A DNA stretch of 64,000 nt, taken from assembly GCA_027625915.1 (NCBI GenBank), contig JANTQA010000033.1, positions 7,130,001 through 7,194,000 of the forward strand. Reading direction: 5' to 3'. Shown here piece after piece: positions 32,489-45,700 of the stretch (positions are counted from its first letter, which is position 1; the number at the start of each line of letters is the position of its first letter). Below the pieces are notes generated by a model, which made no database searches, was not told the DNA's origin, and saw only the letters and a list, made by a program, of their open reading frames with translations. Both the position numbers and the translations under genes were made by a program. Source of the stretch: Anaeramoeba flamelloides (taxonomy: Eukaryota > Metamonada > Anaeramoebidae).

Positions 32489-34731
32489 TTATAAAATATC
32501 AATAATATGATCCTTTTTTAAATCGCCCTTTTTTTGTGTTTGGACTTTATTATCTATCTTGTGTGTGATTTTTGAAATTTTAGCTTTTTGTAATTGTTTT
32601 CTTTTTTCGTTTGATATTTTTTCAAATTGAAATCGAATTTTTTTATATTTGATATCATGAATGATCACGTTTTTATTATTTTCCATATAATTACAAAATC
32701 TAAATTGGGGCCCCAGCCATATGGGTCTTTTTTCATTAAAATGGGTTACAGTTTCAATTTCTTGCAATAGCAAATTTTCTGTCATGATTACTAAGCTTTG
32801 ATTAGGATCATTTTCGATTACATAATTCTCAATTTGGCTGTCTTTTTTTTTTTTTTTTTCTTTAATTAATTTTTCCGAGTGTTTGGTAAAAATGTCATAA
32901 TTTTTTTCAAACGTTGTTTTCCTTCCAACATCCCAGGTAACAATTTTTTTGACGTTGGCAACAATTTTTGGTAATTTTAATAATTGTTTATTGTTACTAA
33001 TCTTGCCGGATTTTGCAAATAAACGGTATAAATTCAAAAACCCATCTTTGTCAATGGTTAATAATCCATCATTTGGTATGAAATAACAAGCCATTGGAGT
33101 AAGTGTTAACAGTTCTTCTGAAAGTTCAGCGGTATTTGATTCGTTTCCCTTTAATAGCAATTTTGTTGATCTTAATTTTGCAATTGAATAATAACTTAAT
33201 CTTTGTTTCGATTTTAACTGGATTTTATTAATTGTTCTTTGGTATTGAATGATTTTTTTTTTATTTTTTGTATATAAATTTGTTAAATGAGTTAAAGAAT
33301 TTACTTCGCCACCTTCAGGGCAAATGGCATACATATGAGATGTTCCATGTGAGGTGGATATAATAACAAACTTGGAACTTGTACTAAAACACACATTTGA
33401 GACTAAAGCTTGAGTAACACCCCTTTTCAATGTATATAAGTGAACAGCAGATTTTTTTATATCTTCATCTGACGTAATCTTATAAATGTGATATCGAGTC
33501 CCAATTTGACTAGCAGTTAGAAGCTTTTGAAATTTAATAGATTAAAAATTGATATAGCTGTTTTAAAAAAGATCAGGAAAAAGTTTTATAAAGTGTTGCC
33601 CAAACTGCTTAAAATGGGTGAGTTAGACAGTTTGAGTAACATTTTTGAAAACTTTTAGTAAAGACTTTTTTAAAACAACTATATCATTAATTTTGTTTGT
33701 GTTTTTAAAATAATAGAGAGAGAGAGAGAAAATAAAGTGGAAAATGATTAAAAAATTTAGATGTTAATAGAATCCGGTTATTTTTTTTTTTCTATTTGAA
33801 GAAATAAATTAAACTTTAGAAGATAAATATAATTGCAAATACAGTCTTGGGCAAAATATTTGTACTTTGCATAAACTACAAATTTTTTTTTTTTTAAATG
33901 AAAACAGGAAAAGGGAGGAAAAATAATATAAAAGGGAAATGATAAAGAAAAAAAAGGGGGATAATTACTAAAGATCCAGATTGATTAAATTGTAAATGAT
34001 AAATAGAATGTTTATGGGCTTTAAAATGGGAAATAATTTTATTATTTCGAAAATCAATAATTTTTACATTTCCGGCACATTTTGGAACTTCTTTTTGATC
34101 TGTTTTATGAACCAAATTTGATACAAAATTTTTTGCACTGTTTATGACTTGTTTTCCTTTGGGAAGTTCTTCTTTAATTAAAACACTATGATTATTTTTG
34201 ATATTATTTTGATAATTTTTTGTTTCATTTATTGGCTTTTTATTTATTGGGAATGCGATGAATCGTGTGCCAATATCAAATATTGCATCAAAACTTGGGT
34301 TTGGATATGTAGTAAATGATTGGAATTTTTGTAAAGTGTTTAAAGATAATAATGTAATTGAAAAAGAAGTTCCAACAGCAAGATAATTTTCAAAATTTTT
34401 GCTTGTAGTTATTTTGATTGTTAGGATCGCGCTTGAAAAAGTTAGACTCTCAACCCATTTTTGCGATTTTAACGAATAAAATTTTATTTGATTTTTTGTA
34501 AAATCTTTAGAGTCTAAAGCTGAACTATGGTTGTTTATAAAGAAGGATATGATTGGAAAAATTATAAACAATTATCGAAGAATTTAAATATAAATGAGGA
34601 TTTGTGCTTTATAATTTTATCGGGTTTGAATATATAATTTTTGAATAATTTAATTACAATATTTTATTTAGACTAAATAAAATTAAATTGTGAATAAGAT
34701 AATGAATTGGGATGCTGTTTTTTTTTCTCTC

Positions 34732-34782
<51 letters not shown>

Positions 34783-37700
34783 TGGGTATTTCCAAAAAAG
34801 GTTGGTAATTTTTCTTATAGCTGAAATAATATTTTCTTTGGAAGTATTTATATTCGTTAATTGAAAATACAAAATAAAGTTAAATGTTACTACAGAATGA
34901 ATCAGTATTTATTGTGTATTTATTTCAAACTATATTCATCAAAATATTTCCAAAAAAGCGAAAACAAAATTACCACATTTTTTGAAAGAAAATAAAATAA
35001 TGGACAGACAAATTTCAAAAAAAATCATGGAAATATGGAAAGATAAAAAATATTTTTTAAACAATAAAATACAGTTAAAAGTTTTCTATTCTATTTAAAC
35101 TTTGTTGAGTTTATCCCTCTTAGTTAAACAATTTTTCAAGATCAAAAAGGTAAAAAAAATAACCACTAATTTTCACCCTAAAAAATATCATATAAAAATG
35201 AGATCAAAACTTTCATATCTTAAATTTAAGATATACAATACTAATAAACAAATTGAATTCTTTTAAAGAATTAATGAATGGTGAATAACGAAAATTTTAT
35301 ATATTTGAATAATATTAAAATTGAGATTAATATAGAACTTTTAAAATAAATTTGCCATGCTTTTTTTGGAAGAGATTAATAGATTTACTTAATTGTTTAT
35401 CGTTCGCCTTTTCTTTTCTTCTTCTTCTTTTTTTTTTTTTTTGATAATTGATGTATAATCGGGTATGTAAAGTCATTTTAAAATTTTGTTACAGTAAGTT
35501 TTAATGAAAGACTTAAAATATTTACACTTAAGTTTTTTGGCAGTTTTAAAGATATTTTTGAAAACATTTTCGGAAACTCTTTTTGAAAATGAATCTTAAT
35601 ATCTGTTATTAGGCTATTATTTAAAATCACAATTTTATCAAAAAAACTTGATTAAGAAATCATTTTTTGTAAATTAAATTAAAACCTTTCAAGTTTTTCT
35701 AATTTAAAAGCGCGAGAATCAATCTTTAAATGTGGGGGTATAGTCTGGACTGGGAAGAAAAGCATTTTTTAAAAATTTAATTCCTCGCTTTATAAAATAG
35801 AAAACTTTAAAAAAGTTTTAATTCTGAAAATCTAAAAAAAAAAAACAAAAAATGACTCACATTTTTACAATGGTTCTACCTTTCAAAGAGGATTTGACGT
35901 TTAACCAATTTAATTTTTTAAATTGATATAAAAATTTTCAAATTTGTAATCAAAAAGTTTCTGAAAATAAAAATAATCTGATTTTTGATTAGTAAAAAAA
36001 GGAATTAAGTGATCAGGTTTCGAAGACAACATGACAAAAATTCAAAATATTTTATTGGTGATATTATCTACATACAAATTTTCGAGATGCCAACCCTAAT
36101 AAAAAACTTTTTTATAACATATAGATAGCTGTGTTTATTGTTTTGATTTGGAAACAATCCCCAGACTATAATCTGAATTTGGCCTGGAAGAACGAAAAAA
36201 ATGAGATTGTTCGAAGTGATATCAGATGATATTGTGGAGTTCAAAGAACAGCGATTAATACCATCTTAGCACCAGAATGATCTCATTATTTGGAGTCTAA
36301 AGGGGGATCCAAAATGAAGAATTATAAAAGGTAATTATTGAACTAATGAAACAATATGAGGTGCTATTTATTTTTTCAACTCAGTATCTAACTCGTCGAA
36401 AAAAAAACCAAAAAAAAACAAATAAAAAGTAATTTGTTATTTTTTAATTCAACTTTGAATAACTTATTCTCCAAAGGATATTATTCTCCCAACGGAGTTA
36501 ACGAAAACTTTTAAGTGAAATTTTACATTTTTATCATTGGAGACAAAACTTGGTTTCAATTTTACAGAAACAAACTAGATCATCCATCTTTTCAATGAGA
36601 TCTATTTCCTCTTTTTTTCCCCATTTGTTAAACAATTCTCCAAAACGATCAAACTTAAAATCAGCATACAGCTGGAGTTCTTAACAATGAATTATTTTGA
36701 ACATTCCTCTAAAATTTCTTGACTTGATAGTAAAAACAAATGTTTTTTATTTTTTTTTCTTTCCTTAAATTATAATTTCATTTTTTTTTCTCATTTTCAA
36801 AATCTTTTACAAATGGTTTCTTCTCTCTTTTTTTGAAGAAAAAAGAGAACAAATGTTTTTTATTTTTTAAAAAAATGATATTGCTTTTTTTTTTTGAAAT
36901 GAGAATGACACAATGTTTGTATTTAGACATTTTTTTTTAATAAAGAAATGGAATTTATTCCTTTTCCAAACATTCCCCAAATTATCAAGCACTTTTTTTC
37001 ATTCTTTTTATTGAATAAGTATTTTGGTTCTTATTGGACCAAAAAAAATGTTCAATTGGTTTTAAATTCAGACACTCACGAATCTCACTGTTATCAATTT
37101 ACCGACGTCGCAAAAAAATTTTTTAAAGTACTGTTATATAACTTTAAATATCATATTTAAAGATAAATTTTCTTCTTAAAATACTTCTTATTTTACTTTG
37201 TTAGAATTTGAAATAAGAAGATCAGAAAATTTTCAAACTTTGCTAAAATAATACAATGGATTCTCAAAATCTTTTGACAGTAACTATAATACTATTTTAA
37301 ACTTTTAGAGTTCTAATCTCTTTCTTATCTGTAGTTATCAAAAATTATTTACTTTTAATTTCACAAAGAAAAAGTTTATGTTTAAAAAAATAATTAAAGA
37401 GCATTTTTATAACAAAATTCCCTTTTATATGATGATTTTTTCCATTCTATTTCTAAAAAAAATATTCTTATAACGGGTTTATAACATGTTAGAAATTTTA
37501 TAACACATTGTATAACAAATGTTTATGTTATAAAAGTTGCTATTATAAAATTTTATAACATTTTAAACATTTATCACACCTTTACAACACGTTTATAACA
37601 TTTTATAAAAAACTTTTTTTATTAGGGAAAGTGCCAAAAAATTCTGATAGACAAAGAAAACCAAAAAAAAGAAAATTTTAGTGAAATCAATTTTTTTTTT

Positions 37701-39433
37701 CCATATTTTATGAAAAAGAAAACTATTAAATTCATTTTTTTTCTCACAATTTATCTAGTTTTTATCCCGTTTATTACCCATTTTGATCATTACTATACAA
37801 TAAATAGTTTTTATTTCAATAAATATTAATTTATGATTTTTTTTCTTTTTTAAGCTAATTCTTTTGGTTACCCAAAAAATTGATTTATTCAACTTATAGA
37901 AAAATCTCTGTATTACTTTCAGAAGGTTAGTTATAAATATTAAAGTTTTAAAGTCATTTACAAATTTTACTTTGAAATTGTGTTTTTTTATTAAGATGAA
38001 ATTTGATTTTTCAAAATTGAAAATTTTCTTTAAGATATTTTGGAATTAAATAATTTTATCCTCAAAATGATTTAAATTGTTTTTTTCCAGCCAAAAATGA
38101 TTTGAATTGTTATAATAGTTCTTGTGAATAAGGCCAAACAATTTGTTAAAAAAATTTGTTTTCAATCTTTTTTCTTTTTTTGAAAACCCGAAAACAACTT
38201 TTTTTTAACTTTAAATATAAAATTTTCTTGTAATTATAGATCTAAATTTCCTTGATAAACTTTTGATAAACTTCTATCAAATGTTTCATTTATTTAACAA
38301 CCTATACCTTAATTAGTTTTATTGGTTGAGATTTAAATTGGAATATTAAAATTACAATCACCAAATAAAAAATTTTCTTTTAAAAATCAATACTTTTCAA
38401 TATAAAAACAAAAAATATGTGTTGACCATTTTTCAAGAATTACACTTCATTGTTAATAAAAATAATTATGTTACTTTTTTTTAGTTTTATATACAGAAAC
38501 ATGCTAATTTTGAATTTCAAAAAAGAGACTCAACTTAATAAATTGTTTAAATGAGGTTAACTCATCCATTTCATCAACAGAAACACAAATTAAAAAAAAA
38601 CTTTTTTCAGATCTTTACAAGATTTCAATTTATTGTTAAAAAATACTGCTCCCTTAACATTAAAACTGAAAAAAAAGTGTTTTAAATTATCATCTAAATC
38701 GAACAAAACTATGGTGAATTTGTTTTGGGAATATGTTTGTGGTCAGACTTTCCTAAAATAAGAGGATTAACCAAATTGTGGATCTTGCAAGTTCAAACAA
38801 ACCAAAGGAATCAAAAGAAGTAAAGGGAGATAGACTAGAATAGAAACTGGTTACAAAGTGAACTACCTTTAAGTAAGTGAGTGGTACACATTGGAATCTT
38901 ATCAGGATCGTGAGTAAGAAAAAAACCGTTTTCGTTGATTGAATTCGACCATAATAAATTCATTACAAAAATTTTAGCAATAACAATCAAAAATCAAAAA
39001 GAAGCTTCCAAAATTGTTGTTTCAACACGTAGATTTAAACATATTTTTTGAAAAGAAATAAACAAAAGGAAACCAGTTTTTACTTGACAACGATTATTGG
39101 CTCTTGATCTTTAAATTTTCCTTTTTTTGAAGACGCAGGAAGAATTCTAATGGTTTTGAATGAGTTCCCTTTCAGAGAAACCACCTTCCGAATATCGTTC
39201 AAATTATTCACACTGATGATTTCAAACCCGTTTTCATAAGTAATCGCCAAATATAAAAGTGTAACGTTCTTCCTTTCGTAGGTCAAGAAATTAACAGAAA
39301 TAATTGTGTCACGATCTAAGTTGGGTCTTCTTTGGAGGTATGTTAATATTTGTTGTGGCAACAAACCTGAAACATAATTTAAAATGCCTTTTTTGTTAAG
39401 CAATAGCTCTTCGATTTTTTGGCCAGATGTCAT
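32489..39433 (-). CDS. BCAS3: BCAS3 homologue (beta-propeller autophagy adaptor)
   Basis: BCAS3 proteins are PROPPIN-related beta-propellers that, with PHAF1/C16orf70 in animals, bind phosphoinositides on forming autophagosomes; plant ATG18f-h are relatives. Model joins complement 39433-39084, 34524-33969 and 33523-32489, giving 646 residues (human about 930). The first exon carries LLYLAITYENGFEIISV and KTIRILPA, matching the family's LGYxDGxQVW and RxLP positions. The second carries IKFYSLKSQKWVESLTF and FKAHKHSIYHLQFNQSGSL. The third starts LLTASQIGTRYHIYKI and has the family hallmark HLYTLKRGVTQALVSNVCF...GTSHMYAICPEGG, then WLGPQFRF near residue 571 in the BCAS3 C-terminal domain. Phases (2, then 0) agree and donors are GTAAAA and GTAATT. 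The first intron is 4559 bases, exceptional here. The C-terminus is shorter than in animals. Confidence 0.9.
33545..33693. repeat. Foldback repeat in BCAS3 intron 2
   Basis: Arms at about 33545-33608 and 33628-33693 are imperfect inverted copies of about 65 bases, sharing GATATAG...GTTTTAAAAAAG and CAAACTG. The loop is about 20 bases. It occupies a third of a 445-base intron and would form a stable hairpin in the pre-mRNA. Confidence 0.75.
34734..34774. repeat. (TA)n microsatellite in BCAS3 intron 1
   Basis: About 40 bases of alternating TA immediately beside the left end of a MITE-like element. This may reflect a TA-targeting insertion. Confidence 0.9.
34786..35372. mobile_element. MITE-like element related to the 60.8-kb foldback
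   Basis: It begins ATTTCCAAAAAAGGTTGG and ends near CCATGCTTTTTTTGGAAGA, which are roughly inverted ends. The part 34890-35340 aligns in direct orientation with 60850-61240, sharing TGGAAATATGGAAAG, an ACAATCAAATACA-like word, CACTAATTnTCACCC and AATACTAA. No coding capacity. The right boundary is approximate. Confidence 0.55.
36155..36330 (+). mobile_element. Possible Tc1/mariner transposase remnant
   Basis: The plus strand reads QSPDYNLNLAWKNEKNEIVR, reminiscent of the QSPDLNPIENLW block that closes Tc1-type transposases. It is followed by residues that could be the C-terminal tail, broken by stops. No terminal repeats were found, so this is a short relic at best. Confidence 0.35.
37460..37620. 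repeat. Cluster of TTATAAC/GTTATAA words
   Basis: About ten copies of TTATAAC or its complement GTTATAA in about 170 bases, irregularly spaced and in both orientations, inside BCAS3 intron 1. Confidence 0.7.
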
Positions 39434-42400
39434 TTGGTTGCAAAGAATTGATTAAAATGAAATCTTAAAAAATTCAAATAAAAACACTCGCATATTAATT
39501 CGAATGATTCCAAAATGTAACAAGTTTTTTGACTGAACACCCCAAAGTTTTAGTTTTTGATAACTAAAATTCAATTGTATTGATCATTTTATTCTTTTAA
39601 AAAAAATCTCTTAAATAAGAGAGTTTTTTGCATTTCCAATAGGTAACTTTTTAACTTCGTTTTTGAAGATTTGTATTGTTTAGTGTGATGATCATTTACT
39701 TTAGTTTTTTATTTTTTTAAAGAACAAAATTTGATGTAATTTTTGGGTTTAAAAATCAAGAGATTTTTAAGAGTAATTTACGAGATATTAATTCAACTAC
39801 TTATTGTTTGTTTTTACTCTTACAACCATTAAAGAATTACAAAAAAGATTTTACTAGTTTTAGGTATATTTATTTATCAACTAAGAATACAATTTATATT
39901 TACAGTTGTATCCAAAACCCTTTTATTTCAAAAAATATTGAAATTTCTTTTATTTTGATCAACAAAAATTTTTATAAAAATCCCAAAATATATTCCCATT
40001 TTACAGATAAATTTATAAATTGTCCTGTAACCATTAGTAATTTTAATTGGGGTATTGTTTTAATCTTCTAAATCTCTCAATTTTAACTTTTTAGTCAATG
40101 TAGAAATTAAAAAAATTTATAATACGTAAAAATTAAAAGAGAATTTGATTGAAAACAAAAATCGAATTTTTCAATATAAATTTTTGAATCCAAATCATTT
40201 TTATCAATTTATAATTATTTTATTAATTTTAATCGAAGAAAGGTGTTGATTATTTTTACTTTGTTTTTATTTAAGGGATTAGTAAATCTTATTTTTTTTT
40301 TGTCCAAATGTAATAGACTATGTAATTTCGAAAGTCTTGTATTAAACCCTTTTTTCAGCTTTCAAGAAATGAATTCCCTTTTTTCAAAGTAGTTCATTCT
40401 TCACAATTAATGTCAACCAAAAGATTGAGATCTTTTTTGTTTGAAATATTTATAAATACAATGATCAAAATAATGTGTGTAAAAAGACTATAATCCATGT
40501 TTCAAAATATTATCAGTGCTTTTTTTTCTTCGTGTAACAAGGCAAGATCGAATCTACTACTAAATAGTATACCTAAGTTCAAATCAATTTTGAAAGTATA
40601 CATCTGGTTATTCTGAGTAAAATTTAAAATATTCATTCAAATAGTTGAAAATTTTTTATAAAATTCTTGATTTTTTTGAATTTTTTTTTTTTTTTTTTAT
40701 TAAAAATTTTCTCAAAAATTTACTCTTTTTTTTGAGATAAATTTTGAAATTTGATCCTTTTCATTTTTAGTATTTATTTATAAATAATAAAACTTTAAGA
40801 AACCAATACCATATTTTTTAGGGTTTATTATCAGTTTCTTTGATTTGTTAATGTATAGGTCTTTATTAACAAAAAAATACGCTTTTTATTTTGAAACAGG
40901 CATTAAATTTTTTTACACGCTTTATTATGATTATAGTAAAAGGAAAAATTTACAAAGATATTATTATTTTTGATGAAACCTCACTTTTAATAATATCTGA
41001 TAGTTTGTATGAACAAATAAAAATGTGAATTTTATCTTATTATAAAAATGAAAAAGAAAAATTAACCAAATATTGAATCAATAAATATCATAAAAAATTG
41101 ATTATTATTTCATTAGCAAATATTTATTTAATTTTATTGGAATTAAAAAGAATAGGTAATATTTTTTTTTCAAATACTTAGAGTATAAACAAAGATAAGT
41201 TATTATTAAAATAAGTTATTTGAAACAATTGATTATTTTTTTATTATTTGTATAGAATTATTAATAGGTATAAATTTTCTTTGTTTAAATCTAAAAAAAA
41301 TGAAGAATTAAAGTTAAAATCGATTTATACTATTAATCTTTGGTTAATATGAACTTATTGAAATAAAAAAAATAACTATTGTGTTTATTAATTATTGATT
41401 AAAAATAATCAAATTCAAAATTATTTCTTTAGAATTATAAGTTGAATTTTACAGTTTTTCAAAAAGTATTTTGAGAGAATGATTTATTTGTATGTTTGGA
41501 AGTTTTTCTTCTATTTTTTTATTGAACAAAAAGAAAAAATTGAAGTAGACTGTTCTTTGAATCAAAAAATTATATTTTGAAGTATAAAATTATTATTGTA
41601 ATTTTTTGATATTCAGTAGATTTTTTAAACTACATTATTTTAGAACTTAGTCGTTTAATTTTTAAAGTGCATTTTTGTACACTTCCTTTACCGGCAATAA
41701 GATTTCTTTCTTCTTTCAAAGGAAATATTTTTTTTTGAAATAAGGTGAATTTATGTTGATTTTGAACTTTTCAAAAATGGATAAAAATGGATCAAACTTT
41801 TAAAAATAATAATTCGTTCAGTATACAATTTTGAAAGTAAACATTTATTTTTAATCAAACACTTTCTACTTTATTTTTTTCAATATCAAATAAAGTAAAA
41901 TTTTTTGAATTTGCTCTTAAATTTACAAGAAGATTTTTTCGTTAATTAATACCTTAAGGTTTACATTCGCCTTGAATTTGGAAATAGATAATCTTGTGTT
42001 GGGTGTGGCAACTTTTTAATTTTAGTTATTAGTTGATCGATCTTAGGTTTGGTATGGGTTTCCAAATAGTGTTCAAAAAATAAATATATTTTTTTTTTCT
42101 GAAATCCGAATTGAAGAGTCCAAGACTAATAGATAGATAGATATTAAAAAAGAATTCTGAATTTTGGGTTGTCAATTGAAATTTTTATTTCCATTTACTC
42201 AGTTTCCTAAAAACAAAAAAAATTATGAAAAGTTCCAAACAAAAACATAGCCAAATGAAAAATATCATTCAACAACCAACACACTGCAATTTTTTATTTC
42301 TTTTTTACAATCTAATTTGTCTTTCCCTTAAAAATTTGAATTTGGGAAAAAAAAAAATAAAAACAGTCATTTTTCATCCACTTTTGACCACTATTAATAT

Positions 42401-42760
42401 TAATAACAAGCTGAAGATCGAACAACTAAGAACTAAATTTAACAAGTTGCCACACCCAACACAAGATAATCTTTTTTCCTGTTTCATGGTTCTATATACC
42501 TAAAGGTTTACATTCCCCTTGAAACAGAAAAAAAGATTATCTTCAAAAATCGCAAAATGGTAAAATCAATGTATAATATATTAGTAAAGCTGTTTTCACA
42601 AAGTATGACTCAAAAGATAATCAAAAAATATCCTGAAAATAAGTCTATAAAAGCTTTTCAACTTTTATAAAACAAATAAGTTTCAAATCAAAACACAATA
42701 ATTTATTTTTTCCAAAATCACTTGTTTATTATTCTGGTTTTGTAAATTCAAAAAAACAAG
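39434..42760. other. Divergent intergenic region between BCAS3 and INTS3
   Basis: Contains the two promoters and a foldback element at 41950-42523 close to the INTS3 start. A plus-strand frame of 87 codons at 39808-40071 shows no family resemblance and is A/T-driven. No RNA gene recognised. Confidence 0.6.
41950..42523. mobile_element. Foldback element with inverted arms and flanking direct repeats, upstream of INTS3
   Basis: Inverted arms of about 58 bases lie at about 41987-42044 and 42413-42472, sharing ATCTTGTGTTGGGTGTGGCA and its complement. Outside them a direct repeat of about 26 bases occurs on each side: TACCTTAAGGTTTACATTCG near 41950 and TACCTAAAGGTTTACATTCC near 42497. The right copy ends about 240 bases before the INTS3 ATG, so it may contribute to that promoter. 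No protein is encoded. Confidence 0.75.
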
Positions 42761-45700
42761 ATGAATACACTCAAGCTACGTATTTTTGATTTAAAGCCAC
42801 TTGATCACGAAGAAGAGATCGAGTTACATTGGATTAATTGTTATGAAAAAGTACAAAAACAAATAACATCTCATCCAAAAAATCAACGAGAAGAAATATT
42901 ACGTTCCGAAATAAACAAATCAACTCAATACGAACAAACTGTTTATTGCGCTCTTTTATTTATATTAATTTCAATGCCTGAAAGTTTCGATCAAGTATTA
43001 CTTTTTAATTTTTTTTTCTTTTTTTTTTGATTTTTTTTTAATGTATTGCAAAAAGGTACATTACTTTTTTTTAAAAAAGCAGTGTTAGCTTGTGAAGATA
43101 CAAAACGAAGAATTTTATCTTTTCTTGAACTCTTTTTTTGTTGTTCAATGGGCCAATATTTCTTTTTATTTTTATTTTGTTGGTTTCAAAACCAAACTAA
43201 CCAATTTAATTAAAAGCAAAATTTTTGTTCTGTGTTCGCAATCAAAAATTGTACAATTTGATTTCTTTTAACAACACAAATCAAAGTACCATCTCGTGAA
43301 TTAAAACTGATAAATTTAAAAGAAATTGGGAATTTTATTTCCACCTTGGGATTCCGTTTGAACAAGCAACCCAATTACAAACCCAGGATCTTGAGTTCTG
43401 TGCAATACTGGTTTACGAAAAGAAAATTAGTGATACTTTTTTTTTCCTTTTATGTAGATGTAACCAGAACCACTAGTCTCTCAATCTTTAGGTCCACTTC
43501 AATGTAAAAAACTTTTTCAATTAATTCTAAAGTGATATTTATAAATAAAGTGAATTAGAATTCAAAAAAATTATTTTGAATTTGGCAATATCTCTTACCT
43601 TACTAAACACACAGACGCCCCTCTGATCAACGTTAGAAAAAAATTTTTGGATTTCCACGACCTAAGATTCGAAATAATAATGATCACCAAAGTTGATAAT
43701 TGTCATACTTCAGTAAATTAGTCCAACTTTTTCAAAATGCCAAATAAAGGAAAAAAATTAATACAGCCATTTTAAAAAAGTGAATAGCTTTTGTTTTTGA
43801 TGGGATTTTCAGAATTAAAACTTTTTGAAAGTTTTCTATTTTAGACAAGAGAGGGACTTTTTTTTAAAAAAAGTACTTTTCTTTCAGATTCAAACCTCTA
43901 CACCACATTTAAAGACTAAGAACTCATTCACATTTTACAATAGAAAACTTTCAAAAAGTTTTAATTCTGAAAAAGTCTTTACTTTTTTAAAAGAGAAAAC
44001 TTTAAAAAGTAATTCTGAAAAAGTTTTCGCTTTTTGAAAAGAGATAACTTTGAAAAAGTTTTAGAAAAGTCCTCACATCTTAAAATTGCTGCAACTTTTA
44101 AAAAAATTCGTTTTTGTTTTGTCTGTTTTCCATAAAAAATTTTTTTTAGAATATTTTGATTTTATTGTTCGTAATTTTATAATCTTAGATGTCCTGAAGA
44201 TATAAACTGATTTTTTTTTTATTTATCTCCTATTATTTATATTTTATTTAAAATAGACATTTTCAATGTTAACTTCTTTGGTTAGAGATAATTATAAATA
44301 TTGTGTAAATGTTTTAAGATATATTGTTTTTGAAAAATATGATAAATTGCTTAGTTCATCTAAAATACAAGTAAGTATTTTTTTTTCAATTTCATTTTAT
44401 TTTCATTTTCAAAAAACAAACAAAGAAATACAGCTGTTTTTCAAAATGTGCATACCAAAAGTTTTTAAAAACTGTTTGACTCACTCTTTTTTAACAAACA
44501 GAGTAACAGCTTTTAAAATTTTTTAATAATTCACTTTTTTAAAACTTTTATTTTTCATATTTTTAAAACAACTGTAATAAAAAAAAAAAAAACAATTAAT
44601 TAAAAAAAATAATAATTTGGCAATCATACATTTTGAAAAAAATAATTAAATATATATTAAAAGATTGTAAGAATATCAAGAGAATTTTCTCTCTTCGAAG
44701 TTGAGCAAGTTGAATTATTATTATTAGAATTGATGAGACAAATCCGTGGAAGTGATACCAGTGAAGAAAACATTAAATTAAATACAGATCTTCTAGATAT
44801 TTTGGTAAATGTTAATGAGTAAGAACTATTTCTCTTTAAAGTATTTTTAATTGAAAATGTCAATAACTTGAAAAAATGTTTACGATTTTATTCAAAATAA
44901 ATAAAAAAATATAAATCAACAAACAAACAAATAAATAAACAAACAAACAAACAAATAAATAAATAAACAAACAAACAAACAAACAAATAAATAAATAAAA
45001 GAAAATGGCTATTTGCACCAAAAAATCAAATGTTGGTTTCTGTATCTTGCTATACTTTTCTTCGATTAATTACAGATCATCATTCAAATCAAAGATTTCA
45101 TTCTTTAGCAACCAAAGAAACAAATTATATTTTAAAACTCTTTAAAAATAAAAAAAAAGAATGCTATAGTATTGGGCGTGATTTAATTCGTCTTTTACAA
45201 AATTTACATACCAACCGTGCCTTCAAGCCAATTTGGGATGAATTATTAACATTGAAGCCTAATTCTGATCATGAGTATTTTATTGATGATATTTTAAATA
45301 TTCCTACACCAAGGATTTATTTACAATCAAGAATTACACCAAAAATGGAAACACAATTATTGTATTTACTTCAACACGTTAATTTAGGAAATCAAAGAAG
45401 ATATCAGCTTTGGTTTTCAAATAACTTTTTATCTGTGCAATCACAGATTGGAAATAAAATTCAAAATGTTCGTGAAGGAGTTGCAGTTGATATTGCTCGA
45501 TTTCTTCTTTCCACCTTTAACAATAAGGAAATAAAATTCCAATATGGAATGACCACCCGTTGGGCTTTAATAGGTTGGCTATTAACTAGTATTAAAGTTT
45601 GTGAAATATTTTTTTTTTTTTTTTTATTTTACTTTTTTATTATAAACCTGTTAACTAACTTTGTTGAAGAATTAAGGTCTGAGAAAACTTTGTTTGTGTC

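Larger units (their letters stand above)
34525..39083 (-). other. 4.56-kb intron 1 of the BCAS3 gene
   Basis: Bounded by GTAAAA at the 39083 side and CATAG at 34525. The flanking exons join in phase and give a conserved BCAS3 stretch (IIVVNSALDSK...FYSL). Inside are (TA)n at 34734-34774, a MITE-like element (34786-35372), a transposase remnant (about 36155-36330), and a cluster of TTATAAC words (37460-37620). The rest is AT-rich and no nested gene is convincing. A 70-codon plus frame at 36948-37160 has no family resemblance. Confidence 0.8.

Noticed and set aside
36948-37160. 70-codon plus-strand frame inside BCAS3 intron 1
   Set aside because: No family resemblance, no conserved start context and typical A/T-rich composition.
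39808-40071. 87-codon plus-strand frame upstream of BCAS3
   Set aside because: Ile/Tyr/Lys/Phe composition expected from AT-rich DNA, with no motif or splice context.
43050-43200. Plus-strand segment reading KKAVLACEDTKRRILSFLEL as an INTS3 exon
   Set aside because: Its phase does not fit the exon 1 donor, and exon 1 joins exon 2 (44257) directly to give the conserved INTS3 sequence. It is intronic.
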